Notes: a model not told the origin generated them from the sequence alone. A stretch of DNA of 17,499 nt from an uncultured Bacillaceae bacterium (GCA_937967685.1 CALBTX010000151.1:1-17499), one strand, 5' to 3'. Shown: positions 1 to 7,707, counted from the first letter of the stretch. Numbers and translations: made by a program.

Positions 1-812
1 GTGCTGTTCTGGAAACGATCTGGACGGCCATTCCGATCGTTCTTCTCATTATTTTAGCGGTTCCGACCGTCATGACGACATTTTCTTTGGCTGAACCAGC
101 CACTGATGTTGAAACAAGTGCGGAAGCAGCCGAAGATGAGGAGGCGGTTGAGGCTTCTGAAGAAGGGCCGTTGCGTGTCAAAGTGACGGCTTATCAATTC
201 TGGTGGCAATTCGAATACCCTGATCATGGCATCGTTACGGCTCAAGATTTATATATTCCGACCGGCGAAAAAGTGTATTTTGAACTGACGGCTGAAGATG
301 TGATCCATTCGTTCTGGGTCCCTGCATTAGGCGGAAAAATGGATACGAACCCGGGATTGGTCAATGAAATGTTTTTGGAAGCTGATAAGCCGGGGGTTTA
401 CCAAGGGAAATGCGCAGAGTTGTGCGGTTCATCTCACGCCTTGATGGACTTTAAAGTTGTCGCCCTTGAACCGGAGGCATTTGATCAATGGCTGGCTTCG
501 ATGAGTGAATATGACGGGGAAAAGGCTGAAACGGAAACGGCTGAACAAGGTCGGGAAGTATTTGCCGATAACTGTATTTCCTGTCATGCCGTGGATGGGG
601 AGACACCATCTCTTGGTCCTAATCTGGCCGGAATTGCCGATCGAGAAACGATCGCCGGTTATCTACCGAATGATGCCCAAACAATGGAAGACTGGATTCG
701 GCATACTGATGAACTTAAGGAAGGTGTAAACATGCCTTCATTCCCTGATTTGAGCGGGGAGGATATGGATGCCTTGATCGAATATTTACAAGGTTTGACA
801 ATCAGTGAGTAA
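1..812 (+). CDS. ctaC: Cytochrome c oxidase subunit II, caa3 type (5' truncated)
   Basis: Subunit II of the caa3 oxidase accepts electrons at a membrane-anchored external domain and passes them to subunit I. The frame is open from base 3, so the signal peptide and first membrane helix lie outside the window. The visible part starts within helix 2 (LETIWTAIPIVLLIILAVP). It continues through an unusually acidic linker (about bases 93-171) into the cupredoxin domain, whose CuA site is intact: VIHSFW and then CAELCGSSHALM, with the first Cys codon at base 411. A fused C-terminal cytochrome c domain carries the haem motif CISCH (about bases 543-557) and a candidate Met ligand in MPSFPDL. The fusion is what makes this a caa3 enzyme rather than aa3. 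An internal ATG at 72 is not the start, because homologous sequence continues upstream of it. ctaD follows 41 bases downstream. Confidence 0.97.
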   Translation, partial: AVLETIWTAIPIVLLIILAVPTVMTTFSLAEPATDVETSAEAAEDEEAVEASEEGPLRVKVTAYQFWWQFEYPDHGIVTAQDLYIPTGEKVYFELTAEDVIHSFWVPALGGKMDTNPGLVNEMFLEADKPGVYQGKCAELCGSSHALMDFKVVALEPEAFDQWLASMSEYDGEKAETETAEQGREVFADNCISCHAVDGETPSLGPNLAGIADRETIAGYLPNDAQTMEDWIRHTDELKEGVNMPSFPDLSGEDMDALIEYLQGLTISE

Positions 813-853
813 ATGATGGATAGAAATGCTTCGTCAAGGAGGTTTTAAAGAAG

Positions 854-2752
854 ATGTCTAATCAGGCCGTTCAAACCCAAACTTCATACGCCACATCTTC
901 ATCATCCGGATTTTGGAGTACCCTATGGGAGTGGCTGACGACGGTTGATCATAAAAAAATTGCCATATTATATTTGTTGGGCGGTGGATTCTTTTTCATA
1001 CTCGGCGGAATCGAAGCCGTGCTCATCCGCATTCAGTTGATCTATCCGGAATTTGATTTTGTTTCCGGATCTACGTTTAACGAGTTAATTACAATGCATG
1101 GAACGACGATGATCTTCTTGGCGGCCATGCCGATCATCATCGGTTTAATGAACGCGGCCGTTCCTTTGCAAATTGGGGCCAGGGATGTGGCCTTTCCATT
1201 CATTAATGCGCTAGGTTTTTGGCTGTTTCTTTTTGGCGGATTGCTGCTTAATTTGAGTTGGCTGATCGGCGGTGCACCCGATGCCGGGTGGACAGCTTAC
1301 GTCCCCTTGGCTACTCAAGCCGGTTCGGGACTTGACTTTTACCTGATTGGCCTGCAAATCGCAGGGTTCGGCACACTGATGGGGGGGATTAATTTCCTCG
1401 TCACCATCATTAACATGCGCGCGCCTGGAATGACGTTAATGCGCATGCCGTTCTTTACATGGAATACGCTGATCACATCTGCACTTATTTTATTCGCGTT
1501 CCCTGCCTTGACTGTCGCTATCTTTTTAATGATGTTTGATCGTATATTTGGCGCCAACTTTTTTGATGTCAGTTCAGGCGGTAACGTCATCATTTGGCAG
1601 CATTTATTCTGGATTTTTGGTCACCCGGAAGTGTATATTTTGATATTACCTGCCTTCGGTATTTTGTCAGATGTTATCCCTACCTTTGCCAAAAAGCGTC
1701 TGTTCGGATATTCAGTGATGGTGTTTGCTACGGTATTGATCGGCTTTTTGGGATACATGGTCTGGGCTCACCATATGTTTACCGTAGGTTTGGGACCTGT
1801 GGCCAACTCTTTATTCGCAGTGGCAACGATGACGATTGCCGTGCCGACTGGAATAAAAATATTTAACTGGCTTTTCACGATGTGGGGAGGACGTATACAA
1901 TTTACGACTGCCAATATGTTTGCCATCGCCTTTATTCCCTCCTTCCTTATAGGCGGGGTTACGGGAATTATGGTCAGCGTCCCTCCTGCAGACTATCAAT
2001 ATCATGACACCTATTTTGTTGTCGCCCATTTCCACTATACGATCGTTGGTGGAACAGTATTGGGTATTTTTGCCGGCCTGTTTTACTGGTGGCCCAAAAT
2101 GTTTAACCGCAAATTAAATGAAACTTTGGGTAAATGGACGTTTTGGTTGTTCCTTATTGGCTTCCATCTCACATTCTTTATCCAGCATTTCCTTGGATTA
2201 TGGGGAATGCCGCGCAGAGTGTTTACCTATTTAGACGGTTTAGGACTCAATACAGGTAACTTTATCAGCACGATCGGCGCATTTTTCATGACCGCGGCCG
2301 TCATCATCTTCCTTGTTAACATTGTGATCACGGCTAGAAAAGACGTGCTGACAGATAGCGATCCCTGGGATGGCCGCACCTTAGAATGGTCAACGCCGAT
2401 TCCTACTCCTGTTTATAACTTTGCTCAAATTCCTAGAGTGAGAGCAAAAGATGCTTTTTGGGAAGAAAAAATGGCAGGCAATAAAAATCTGCCCCCGGCT
2501 GAGCCTTTGGGACCGATACACATGCCTTCGCCAAGTTTCAAGCCGTTTTTGATGTCTTTCTGGTTATTTGTTTCCGGTTTTGGATTCTGTCTGCATTCAT
2601 TTTTCGAATCCAATGTGATCCCTTTTACAATTGGCGCCATTGGCTTAGTGCTCTTTTTCGCCACGATGCTTGCCCATTCATTGCAGTATGACTCTGGTTA
2701 CCATATCGATCCGAAGGATATTGAAGGTCAGAATAAGGGGGTTGATGCCTGA
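854..2752 (+). CDS. ctaD: Cytochrome c oxidase subunit I, caa3 type
   Basis: This is the catalytic membrane subunit holding haem a and the haem a3-CuB centre, which reduces oxygen to water with proton pumping. At 632 residues it has the length of Bacillus CtaD, which is longer at the C-terminus than mitochondrial COX1. Visible ligands are H82 (MHGTTMIF) and H392/H394 (VAHFHY) for the haems, and H257, H306 and H307 for CuB. Y261 in GHPEVY is the expected cross-linked tyrosine. The glutamate E259 of GHPEV marks an A1-type oxidase with a D-channel end point. About 14 hydrophobic segments are seen, the last two in the C-terminal extension. An AAGGAGG ribosome binding site lies at 836-842. The stop overlaps the ctaE start by one base (TGATG), consistent with translational coupling. 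Confidence 0.98.
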   Translation: MSNQAVQTQTSYATSSSSGFWSTLWEWLTTVDHKKIAILYLLGGGFFFILGGIEAVLIRIQLIYPEFDFVSGSTFNELITMHGTTMIFLAAMPIIIGLMNAAVPLQIGARDVAFPFINALGFWLFLFGGLLLNLSWLIGGAPDAGWTAYVPLATQAGSGLDFYLIGLQIAGFGTLMGGINFLVTIINMRAPGMTLMRMPFFTWNTLITSALILFAFPALTVAIFLMMFDRIFGANFFDVSSGGNVIIWQHLFWIFGHPEVYILILPAFGILSDVIPTFAKKRLFGYSVMVFATVLIGFLGYMVWAHHMFTVGLGPVANSLFAVATMTIAVPTGIKIFNWLFTMWGGRIQFTTANMFAIAFIPSFLIGGVTGIMVSVPPADYQYHDTYFVVAHFHYTIVGGTVLGIFAGLFYWWPKMFNRKLNETLGKWTFWLFLIGFHLTFFIQHFLGLWGMPRRVFTYLDGLGLNTGNFISTIGAFFMTAAVIIFLVNIVITARKDVLTDSDPWDGRTLEWSTPIPTPVYNFAQIPRVRAKDAFWEEKMAGNKNLPPAEPLGPIHMPSPSFKPFLMSFWLFVSGFGFCLHSFFESNVIPFTIGAIGLVLFFATMLAHSLQYDSGYHIDPKDIEGQNKGVDA

Positions 2753-3369
2753 TGCAAACGGAAGTGAATCCCTCTAAATTGACACCCGGTCATCCGGAAA
2801 AGTCAACTCTGGAAGGTAGAAATAAAATTCTCGGTGTATGGTTCTTTTTAGGTGGAGAATGTGTTCTTTTCGCATCATTAATGGGGACGTACCTCGGTTT
2901 GAGAGGTTCAACTGCCGGGGGCCTCTCTCCACAGGAACTTTTCGGTTTTGAGTTAGTTTTGGTCATGACGATCATTTTGCTGGTCAGCAGCTTGACGAGT
3001 GTGATAGGTGTGCTCGCCTTGCAACGTCTGGATTATGCTAAAATGCAGCTTTGGTTTGGAATTACCGTCTTGCTGGGGCTGGCTTTTTTGGCCTGTGAAA
3101 TATATGAGTTTGTAGAGTACGTTCATCTCGGCTTAGGATATACAACGAGTGCGTTCAGTTCGGCCTTCTATACGATGGTCGGCTTTCATGGGGCGCACGT
3201 CCTGTTTGGAGTGGGCTGGATTGCGGCATTGATCTTTCGGGCCACCCGAATTGGCATTGACGAAACAAACGCCCCTAAGTTTTACGTGGCTAGTTTGTAC
3301 TGGCACTTTATCGATGTTGTCTGGGTGTTTATTTTCACAATTGTATATCTGATGGGGATGGTGGGTTAA
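2752..3369 (+). CDS. ctaE: Cytochrome c oxidase subunit III
   Basis: Subunit III of the haem-copper oxidase is an integral membrane protein without redox cofactors that stabilises the active site and proton uptake by subunit I. The 205-residue protein has about five hydrophobic helices, matching the short five-helix form of Bacillus caa3 enzymes rather than the seven-helix mitochondrial form. Family hallmarks are the early FFLGGE segment, GFHGAHVLFG and the terminal LYWHFIDVVW. The start overlaps the ctaD stop by one base, with a G-rich ribosome binding site at about 2735-2741 inside ctaD. The stop abuts the ctaF start directly, so the four structural genes are almost certainly co-translated from one mRNA. 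Confidence 0.97.
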   Translation: MQTEVNPSKLTPGHPEKSTLEGRNKILGVWFFLGGECVLFASLMGTYLGLRGSTAGGLSPQELFGFELVLVMTIILLVSSLTSVIGVLALQRLDYAKMQLWFGITVLLGLAFLACEIYEFVEYVHLGLGYTTSAFSSAFYTMVGFHGAHVLFGVGWIAALIFRATRIGIDETNAPKFYVASLYWHFIDVVWVFIFTIVYLMGMVG

Positions 3370-3717
3370 ATGGTCGATTCAAATCTTGAAAAAGATGTTC
3401 GCCAAAGAACGACGATTCCGGCTTCCATCAAGGAAGAGCAGCAACACAGACAAACATACAAGAAATTGATTGTTTCTTTTATACTGATGATGGTTTTTAC
3501 GCTTTGCTCTTTCTATGCCGTGCTTAGTGAAAGCATACCTGCTTCCTTTGCAGCGCCATTCATCGTCGCATTGGCCATATTACAAGTGATCTTGCAATTA
3601 GTTATTTTTATGCACCTTGATGATAAAGGGAGCGGATATCAAGCGATTATCATTTCTTTCGGGTTGATCTTTGCTCTGGCCGTAGTGGCCTGTCTGCTGT
3701 TTCTCATCTGGTGGTAA
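3370..3717 (+). CDS. ctaF: Cytochrome c oxidase subunit IV (CtaF)
   Basis: This is the small accessory membrane subunit of the bacterial caa3 oxidase. The 115-residue product has a charged cytoplasmic N-terminus of about 30 residues. Three hydrophobic helices follow, at about 32-52, 60-82 and 90-114. The loop sequence MHLDDKG after helix 2 is typical of the prokaryotic COX4/CtaF family. Its start codon follows the ctaE stop with no gap. A strong rho-independent terminator lies about 70 bases downstream, so ctaF is the last gene of the structural operon. The role in stability is family knowledge; the sequence itself shows only topology and position. Confidence 0.94.
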   Translation: MVDSNLEKDVRQRTTIPASIKEEQQHRQTYKKLIVSFILMMVFTLCSFYAVLSESIPASFAAPFIVALAILQVILQLVIFMHLDDKGSGYQAIIISFGLIFALAVVACLLFLIWW

Positions 3718-3788
3718 AATACACCGTGAAAATGAACGATGATTGTTTGCCTCAAAACGAAGTCATTTAATGCTATATTTTGTCTATG

Positions 3789-3854
3789 CCCCCGTCTTTC
3801 TTTTCAAAAGAGGTCTATCGATTGGTGAACCTTAAAAAGAAGCGGGGGTTTTTT
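3789..3854 (+). terminator. Rho-independent terminator after ctaCDEF
   Basis: CCCCCG at 3789-3794 pairs with CGGGGG at 3843-3848. The pairing continues inward through a pyrimidine tract (CTTTCTTTTC) and its purine partner (AAAAAGAAG) with a bulge and a mismatch. Six T follow at 3849-3854. The loop is long (about 28 bases). The opposite strand has no T run, so it acts on the ctaF transcript only. Confidence 0.82.
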
Positions 3855-3870
3855 AAAACCTTGGTCTTTG

Positions 3871-3879
3871 TGGTAAACT
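3871..3879 (+). promoter_or_regulatory. Possible extended -10 promoter for ctaG
   Basis: TGGTAAACT matches the TGnTATAAT form at five of the eight specified bases. It lies just after the ctaF terminator and 57 bases before the ctaG start. No convincing -35 is present, so this is a weak call based mainly on position. Confidence 0.28.
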
Positions 3880-3936
3880 AATGAGGGACGGAAAAGCATG
3901 CTTAAATTTATTAGCTCTAAATGAGGTGGAACAAGT

Positions 3937-4842
3937 ATGTCTTTATCTGAAGTATTGCAACAACATGACTTTGTTGAGCTGTGGAATCCTGAGGTTATCG
4001 TCGGATTGTTTATGCTGGCCGCGCTGTATGTATTAGCGATCGGGCCGTTTCGCTATAAATTTCCCGGATCTAAATCCGTTCCTTTTATCCAAATTTTTTC
4101 GTTTTTCCTTTCTCTCATTTTCATTTATTTTGTACAAGGAAGTCCGGTTAATCTGTTGGGACACCGTTACTTGTTCAGCGCTCATATGACCCAAATGGGG
4201 TTTATGTATTTCATTGTTCCCCCTTTGTTCATTTTAGGTGTGCCTCACTGGATTTGGCAGCGCCTGTTCCGTTCAGATCGTTCTAGATCTGTTTTGCGTG
4301 CTTTGACTCGACCGCTCCTTATTTTGCCTTTATTTGCCGTATTACTTTCTTTATATCATTTTCCGATCATCTTTGATACAATAATGAGCAGTCATGCCCT
4401 GCACAGTTTGTGTCACGGTATTTTGGTTGCCACAGCCTTTTTGACATGGTGGCCGGTTTTGTCTCCCCTTGAGGAAATGAACGATTTGCCACAACTGTAT
4501 AAAATTGGATATATTCTTGCGGCCAGTGTCTTAATTCTTCCGGTTTGTGCGCTGATCATCTTTTCAAATGAATTGCTGTTCAGCACTTATGTTGATGCAC
4601 CGCAAATCTTTTCCATCCTGCCCAAATATGATGACCAACAATTGGGCGGAGTGATCATGAAATTAGCGCAGGAAGCGGCTTACATTACGACCATCGTCGT
4701 GATTATTGTTCAGTGGGTCTCCAGAGACGAGTCAAGCAGAAAGGTCGATCCATTAGAACCGATCACCGACAGTGATCTATCTTCTAAAACTCAACTGAAG
4801 ACATCTTCAGCGCCGACAACTCCGGCAGGGGAAAAAAGTTGA
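3937..4842 (+). CDS. ctaG: Cytochrome c oxidase assembly factor CtaG
   Basis: This is a polytopic membrane protein of the caa3_CtaG family. In Bacillus it is needed to form an active caa3 oxidase, probably at the CuB or subunit I maturation step. It is unrelated to the Cox11-type protein that is also called CtaG in proteobacteria. The 301-residue product shows about seven hydrophobic segments. Family-typical sequence includes GHRYLFSAHMTQMG in the first third and a His-containing HALHSLCHG segment about half-way. The last ~50 residues (after VVIIVQW) form a hydrophilic, Ser/Thr-rich cytoplasmic tail. GAGGTGG at 3923-3929 is a good ribosome binding site. The preceding terminator separates it from ctaF, so it may have its own promoter. 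A purine-rich repeat array begins immediately after its stop. Confidence 0.93.
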   Translation: MSLSEVLQQHDFVELWNPEVIVGLFMLAALYVLAIGPFRYKFPGSKSVPFIQIFSFFLSLIFIYFVQGSPVNLLGHRYLFSAHMTQMGFMYFIVPPLFILGVPHWIWQRLFRSDRSRSVLRALTRPLLILPLFAVLLSLYHFPIIFDTIMSSHALHSLCHGILVATAFLTWWPVLSPLEEMNDLPQLYKIGYILAASVLILPVCALIIFSNELLFSTYVDAPQIFSILPKYDDQQLGGVIMKLAQEAAYITTIVVIIVQWVSRDESSRKVDPLEPITDSDLSSKTQLKTSSAPTTPAGEKS

Positions 4843-4846
4843 TCAG

Positions 4847-5020
4847 CTTAGACAAAGAACGTAAGAGACAAAAGTAATTGTAAAAGACAAAAAAGTATCG
4901 TAAGAGGCAAAAAGTAGCGTAAGAGACAAAGAGATAAAATAACATCATAGAAAAAAAGTAACGTAAGAGACCAAAGAGTATCGTATGGGATAAAAGGGTA
5001 TCGTTATGGGAGAAAAGAGT
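4847..5020 (+). repeat. Tandem array of degenerate ~20-nt purine-rich repeats
   Basis: About eight head-to-tail copies approximate CGTAAGAGACAAAAAGTAT. The copies are: a partial one at 4847-4859, then 4860-4878, 4879-4898, 4899-4917, 4918-4935, a decayed one around 4941-4961, 4962-4981, 4982-5001 and 5002-5020. The last two drift towards CGTATGGGATAAAAGGGTAT. There are no spacers and little dyad symmetry. The array fills almost the whole ctaG-ctaM gap on the transcribed strand and is related to the pair at 16299-16340. Confidence 0.88.
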
Positions 5021-5057
5021 CGGAACAGCGGTTATATCTGGAAAGGATGGAGCGTGC

Positions 5058-5510
5058 ATGTGGCTGGCTTTCTTAAGCACTTCTTTTATTGTTTTAAGTG
5101 CTGTTTGCGTGGCTTATGGCTGGATTTTGATTCGTCAGGGTCAGAGAAAGAAACACATGCAAGTGATGGTACTTGCTTCGATATTTGCCCTGACTTTTTT
5201 TGTCATATATATGTCTAGAACGATTTTTGTTGGAAATACCGCTTTCGGCGGACCGGAGCATATGTCCTTGTTTTATCATCTCTTTTTAATTTTTCACATT
5301 ATCCTGGCCACGGTTGGAGCGGTCATGGGCTTAATTTCTCTTTATTTAGGCTATAAAAGAAAATATGGCACGCATAAAAAAATTGGTCCTTACACGTCTT
5401 TTATTTGGTTTGCTACTGCGTTTACCGGCGTGATGGTTTTTCTGTTGTTGTATGTCATTTATCCTCCGGGAGAAACAACGAATACGTTTCGAGCCGTTTT
5501 CGGCTGGTAA
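5058..5510 (+). CDS. ctaM: DUF420 membrane protein, CtaM/YozB family
   Basis: The 150-residue integral membrane protein belongs to the DUF420 (YozB) family. From family knowledge, the Staphylococcus aureus member CtaM is required for function of the haem A-containing aa3 oxidase, and the family tracks with haem A synthesis in Gram-positives. Four or five hydrophobic helices are visible (about 2-25, 36-53, 70-98, 112-135). Conserved-looking polar positions are H33, H68, H74, H80 and H106, which could bind haem or copper; that is inference. A GGAG motif sits at 5049-5052. The location straight after ctaG strongly supports a role in caa3 assembly. The 215-base gap from ctaG is taken up by repeats, with no recognisable terminator, so co-transcription with ctaG is possible. 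Confidence 0.85.
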   Translation: MWLAFLSTSFIVLSAVCVAYGWILIRQGQRKKHMQVMVLASIFALTFFVIYMSRTIFVGNTAFGGPEHMSLFYHLFLIFHIILATVGAVMGLISLYLGYKRKYGTHKKIGPYTSFIWFATAFTGVMVFLLLYVIYPPGETTNTFRAVFGW

Positions 5511-5566
5511 CTGTTTCTGACTGGCCGAGTGATGTCTGCAGGTTTAGAAACGACTTTTTCAGTAGT

Positions 5567-5571
5567 GGGAG
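5567..5571 (+). promoter_or_regulatory. Ribosome binding site deciding the miaB start
   Basis: GGGAG lies 8 bases before the ATG at 5580. The earlier in-frame candidates, GTG at 5529 and ATG at 5532, have no comparable purine motif, and the residues they would add do not look like MiaB. Confidence 0.6.
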
Positions 5572-5579
5572 TTGATCAT

Positions 5580-7118
5580 ATGGCCAAAGATTACAGTCAA
5601 TATTTCAATGCTTATAAAGTGTTGTCTGAAGAAGAAGGCAAGCGCAGAATCCGAGTTCAAGGAAGGCATGTCACCGTTTATTCCGAACCGAATTATAGAG
5701 ACGGCAAGCGCAGAAGAAGAGAAGATATCCGGGTCGTTCATTCCGAACTTCCGGAGGATATGCGTGAGTTCGGCCGAGGGCAAAAATATCAACTGGTCAC
5801 TTATGGCTGTCAAATGAATGTGCACGACAGTGAACATTTGGCCGGTCTTCTGGAAAGCATGGGTTATGAACGCACGGAAAATGAACAAGATGCGGATGTC
5901 ATTTTGTACAATACGTGCGCGATTCGCGAAAATGCCGAAGATAAAGTGTTCGGTGAACTGGGACGGTTGAAGCGTCTGAAACTGGAAAAACCTGAGCTTA
6001 TCATCGGCTTATGCGGTTGCATGTCTCAGGAGGAAGCTGTCGTCCATAAAGTGCTGCAAAGTTATCCGCAAGTTGATCTGATTTTCGGAACGCATAATAT
6101 TCACCGTCTTCCCGTCTTGTTGCGCGATGCCATTCTTTCCAAAGAAATGGTTATCGAGGTTTGGTCCAAAGAAGGGGATATCATCGAGAATCTCCCTCAA
6201 AAACGGGAAGCAGGCGTAAAAGCCTGGGTGAACATCATGTACGGGTGTGATAAGTTTTGCACGTACTGCGTCGTCCCCTTCACCCGCGGTAAAGAGCGCA
6301 GCCGCAGACCCGAAGATATATTGGCCGAAGTTCGGGATCTCGCCCGCCAAGGATATCAGGAAATTACCGTATTGGGCCAAAATGTCAATTCTTACGGCAA
6401 AGATTTTACTGACCGTCAATACAGACTGGCCGATCTTCTGGCTGACATTCAAAAAATTGATATACCGCGCGTTCGTTTCACAACGAGTCACCCTTGGGAT
6501 TTTGACGACGAGTTGATCGAAGTGTTGGCCAGCGGCGGTAATTTGGTCGAGCATATTCACTTGCCGGTACAGTCGGGCAATAACGATGTCTTGAAATTAA
6601 TGGGCCGTAAATATACGCAAGAGGAATATTTAGAGCTTGTACGCAAGATCAAAACAGCCATTCCGCATGTCGCTTTGACAACGGATATTATCGTCGGATT
6701 CCCAGGCGAAACGGAAGATCAGTTCCAGGACACATTGGACTTGGTGCAGGAAGTGGAATACGATTCTGCCTTTACATTTATTTATTCACCGCGTCCGGGA
6801 ACACCGGCGGCCAAAATGGAGGATAACGTGTCCGAAGCGGAGAAGAAGGAACGTTTACAACGTTTAAATGCGCTCCAAAATGAGATCAGCCGGCGCAAGA
6901 ATGAGCGCTTGAAAGGTCAAATCGTAGAAGTGCTTGTGGAGGGAGAAAGTAAAAACAACCCGGACATGTTGGCCGGGCGCACCCGGACGAATAAGCTGGT
7001 TAATTTTAAAGGAATGAAACAAGATATCGGTCAAATCGTACAAGTCAAGATCACTGAACCCCAAACGTGGACATTAAAAGGGGAACAAGTGCTCTCCGAC
7101 ATGGTGGAGGTATCGTAA
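5580..7118 (+). CDS. miaB: tRNA-2-methylthio-N6-dimethylallyladenosine synthase MiaB
   Basis: This radical-SAM methylthiotransferase adds the 2-methylthio group to i6A37 of tRNAs reading UNN codons, acting after MiaA. With the ATG at 5580 the protein is 512 residues and starts MAKDYSQYF, which matches the Bacillus MiaB/YmcB N-terminus. Three domains are visible. The N-terminal UPF0004 domain has cluster cysteines C77 (YGCQMN), C113 (NTCAIRE) and C147 (GLCGCMS). The radical-SAM core has C223, C227 and C230 (CDKFCTYC). A C-terminal TRAM domain carries VEGESKNNPDMLAGRT. The stop overlaps the ricA start by one base (TAATG), as in the ymcB-ymcA arrangement of B. subtilis. The MiaA partner is encoded about 7.4 kb downstream on the same strand. 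Confidence 0.97.
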   Translation: MAKDYSQYFNAYKVLSEEEGKRRIRVQGRHVTVYSEPNYRDGKRRRREDIRVVHSELPEDMREFGRGQKYQLVTYGCQMNVHDSEHLAGLLESMGYERTENEQDADVILYNTCAIRENAEDKVFGELGRLKRLKLEKPELIIGLCGCMSQEEAVVHKVLQSYPQVDLIFGTHNIHRLPVLLRDAILSKEMVIEVWSKEGDIIENLPQKREAGVKAWVNIMYGCDKFCTYCVVPFTRGKERSRRPEDILAEVRDLARQGYQEITVLGQNVNSYGKDFTDRQYRLADLLADIQKIDIPRVRFTTSHPWDFDDELIEVLASGGNLVEHIHLPVQSGNNDVLKLMGRKYTQEEYLELVRKIKTAIPHVALTTDIIVGFPGETEDQFQDTLDLVQEVEYDSAFTFIYSPRPGTPAAKMEDNVSEAEKKERLQRLNALQNEISRRKNERLKGQIVEVLVEGESKNNPDMLAGRTRTNKLVNFKGMKQDIGQIVQVKITEPQTWTLKGEQVLSDMVEVS

Positions 7119-7555
7119 TGGCCAATCAAACGACGATTACAAGGAAAGAGATTATTGCTCAGGCTGAAAAGTTAGCCAAATTGATTTCAGAATCGGAAGA
7201 AGTGGATTTTTTTAAGCGGGCCGAACAGCAAATCAAAAAAAATGCAAACGTGCAACGTTTAATTAACGAAATCAAAAGATATCAAAAGCACGCTGTTCAA
7301 TTTAAACATTACAATAAAGCAGAAGCGCTGAAAAAAGCGGAACAAAAATTGGACGAATTGCATCATGAAATTGACAGTATCCCGATTGTTCAAGAATTTA
7401 AACAGTCTCAGCGGGAAGTGAATGATTTGTTGCAGTTGGTGACAAATGTCATTTCCAATACGGTGACGAATGAGATTATCAGCTCTACAGGAGGAAATTT
7501 ATTGACGGGCGAAACGGGGGGAGACCCTTCAGGTCCGTCCTGTCCGATCCGCTAA
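7118..7555 (+). CDS. ricA: RicA (YmcA), YlbF/YmcA family regulator of RNase Y
   Basis: The 145-residue helical protein belongs to the YlbF/YmcA family. In B. subtilis, RicA with RicF (YlbF) and RicT (YaaT) forms an Fe-S-containing complex that directs RNase Y to mature certain operon mRNAs; it is needed for sporulation, competence and biofilm formation. Recognisable segments are EEVDFFKRAE (about 27-36), QEFKQSQREVNDLLQLV (92-108) and the C-terminal NEIISSTGG. A single cysteine, C142 in SCPIR, matches the C-terminal cysteine implicated in cluster binding by the B. subtilis protein. The ATG at 7118 shares a base with the miaB stop, and GGTGGAGG just upstream is the ribosome binding site. A strong terminator follows, so miaB-ricA form one unit. 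Confidence 0.94.
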   Translation: MANQTTITRKEIIAQAEKLAKLISESEEVDFFKRAEQQIKKNANVQRLINEIKRYQKHAVQFKHYNKAEALKKAEQKLDELHHEIDSIPIVQEFKQSQREVNDLLQLVTNVISNTVTNEIISSTGGNLLTGETGGDPSGPSCPIR

Positions 7556-7605
7556 TCGAGGCAAAACGGATTTCCTATTTGTTTCGTTCATGAGCTGCCT
7601 GCTCC

Positions 7606-7643
7606 GGCACTGGATTTCAGAAATGAAATTCAGTGCCTTTTTT
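7606..7643 (+). terminator. Rho-independent terminator after ricA
   Basis: A 14-bp stem (7606-7619 with 7624-7637, one G-T wobble) closes on a GAAA tetraloop at 7620-7623. It is followed by six T at 7638-7643. It separates the vegetative miaB-ricA unit from cotE. Confidence 0.93.
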
Positions 7644-7644
7644 G

Positions 7645-7672
7645 CACCATAGACGTATGTCCTGCATACGAT
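7645..7672 (+). promoter_or_regulatory. Candidate mother-cell sigma promoter for cotE
   Basis: GCATACGATG around 7664-7673 resembles the sigma-K -10 (CATAnnnTA) and, less well, the sigma-E -10 (CATACAnT). CACC at 7645-7648 sits 16 bases upstream of CATA, the spacing of a sigma-K -35 (mACm). In B. subtilis, cotE is transcribed by sigma-E and sigma-K, so the context fits. The motifs are short and the call is tentative. Confidence 0.4.
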
Positions 7673-7707
7673 GAACTGAACGCGATGTTTGGAGGAGGTA
7701 GCATTAT

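Noticed and set aside
4847..5020. CRISPR-like repeat array
   Set aside because: The copies are contiguous and degenerate, with no unique spacers and no cas genes nearby.
4784..5080. Minus-strand open frame giving a Phe/Leu/Arg-rich repetitive protein (LLRYFF-like)
   Set aside because: It is simply the reverse complement of the purine-rich repeat array plus the ctaG end; low-complexity composition and no ribosome binding site.
5006..5218. Short plus-strand open frame overlapping the ctaM start
   Set aside because: It overlaps the DUF420 gene in another frame and has no recognisable protein features.
5492..5505. AGCCG-TTTT-CGGCT hairpin at the end of ctaM as a terminator
   Set aside because: Only 5 bp, inside the coding sequence, and not followed by a T run.
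6009..6560. 183-residue antisense frame inside miaB
   Set aside because: Opposite-strand shadow of a highly conserved radical-SAM coding region; no independent signals.
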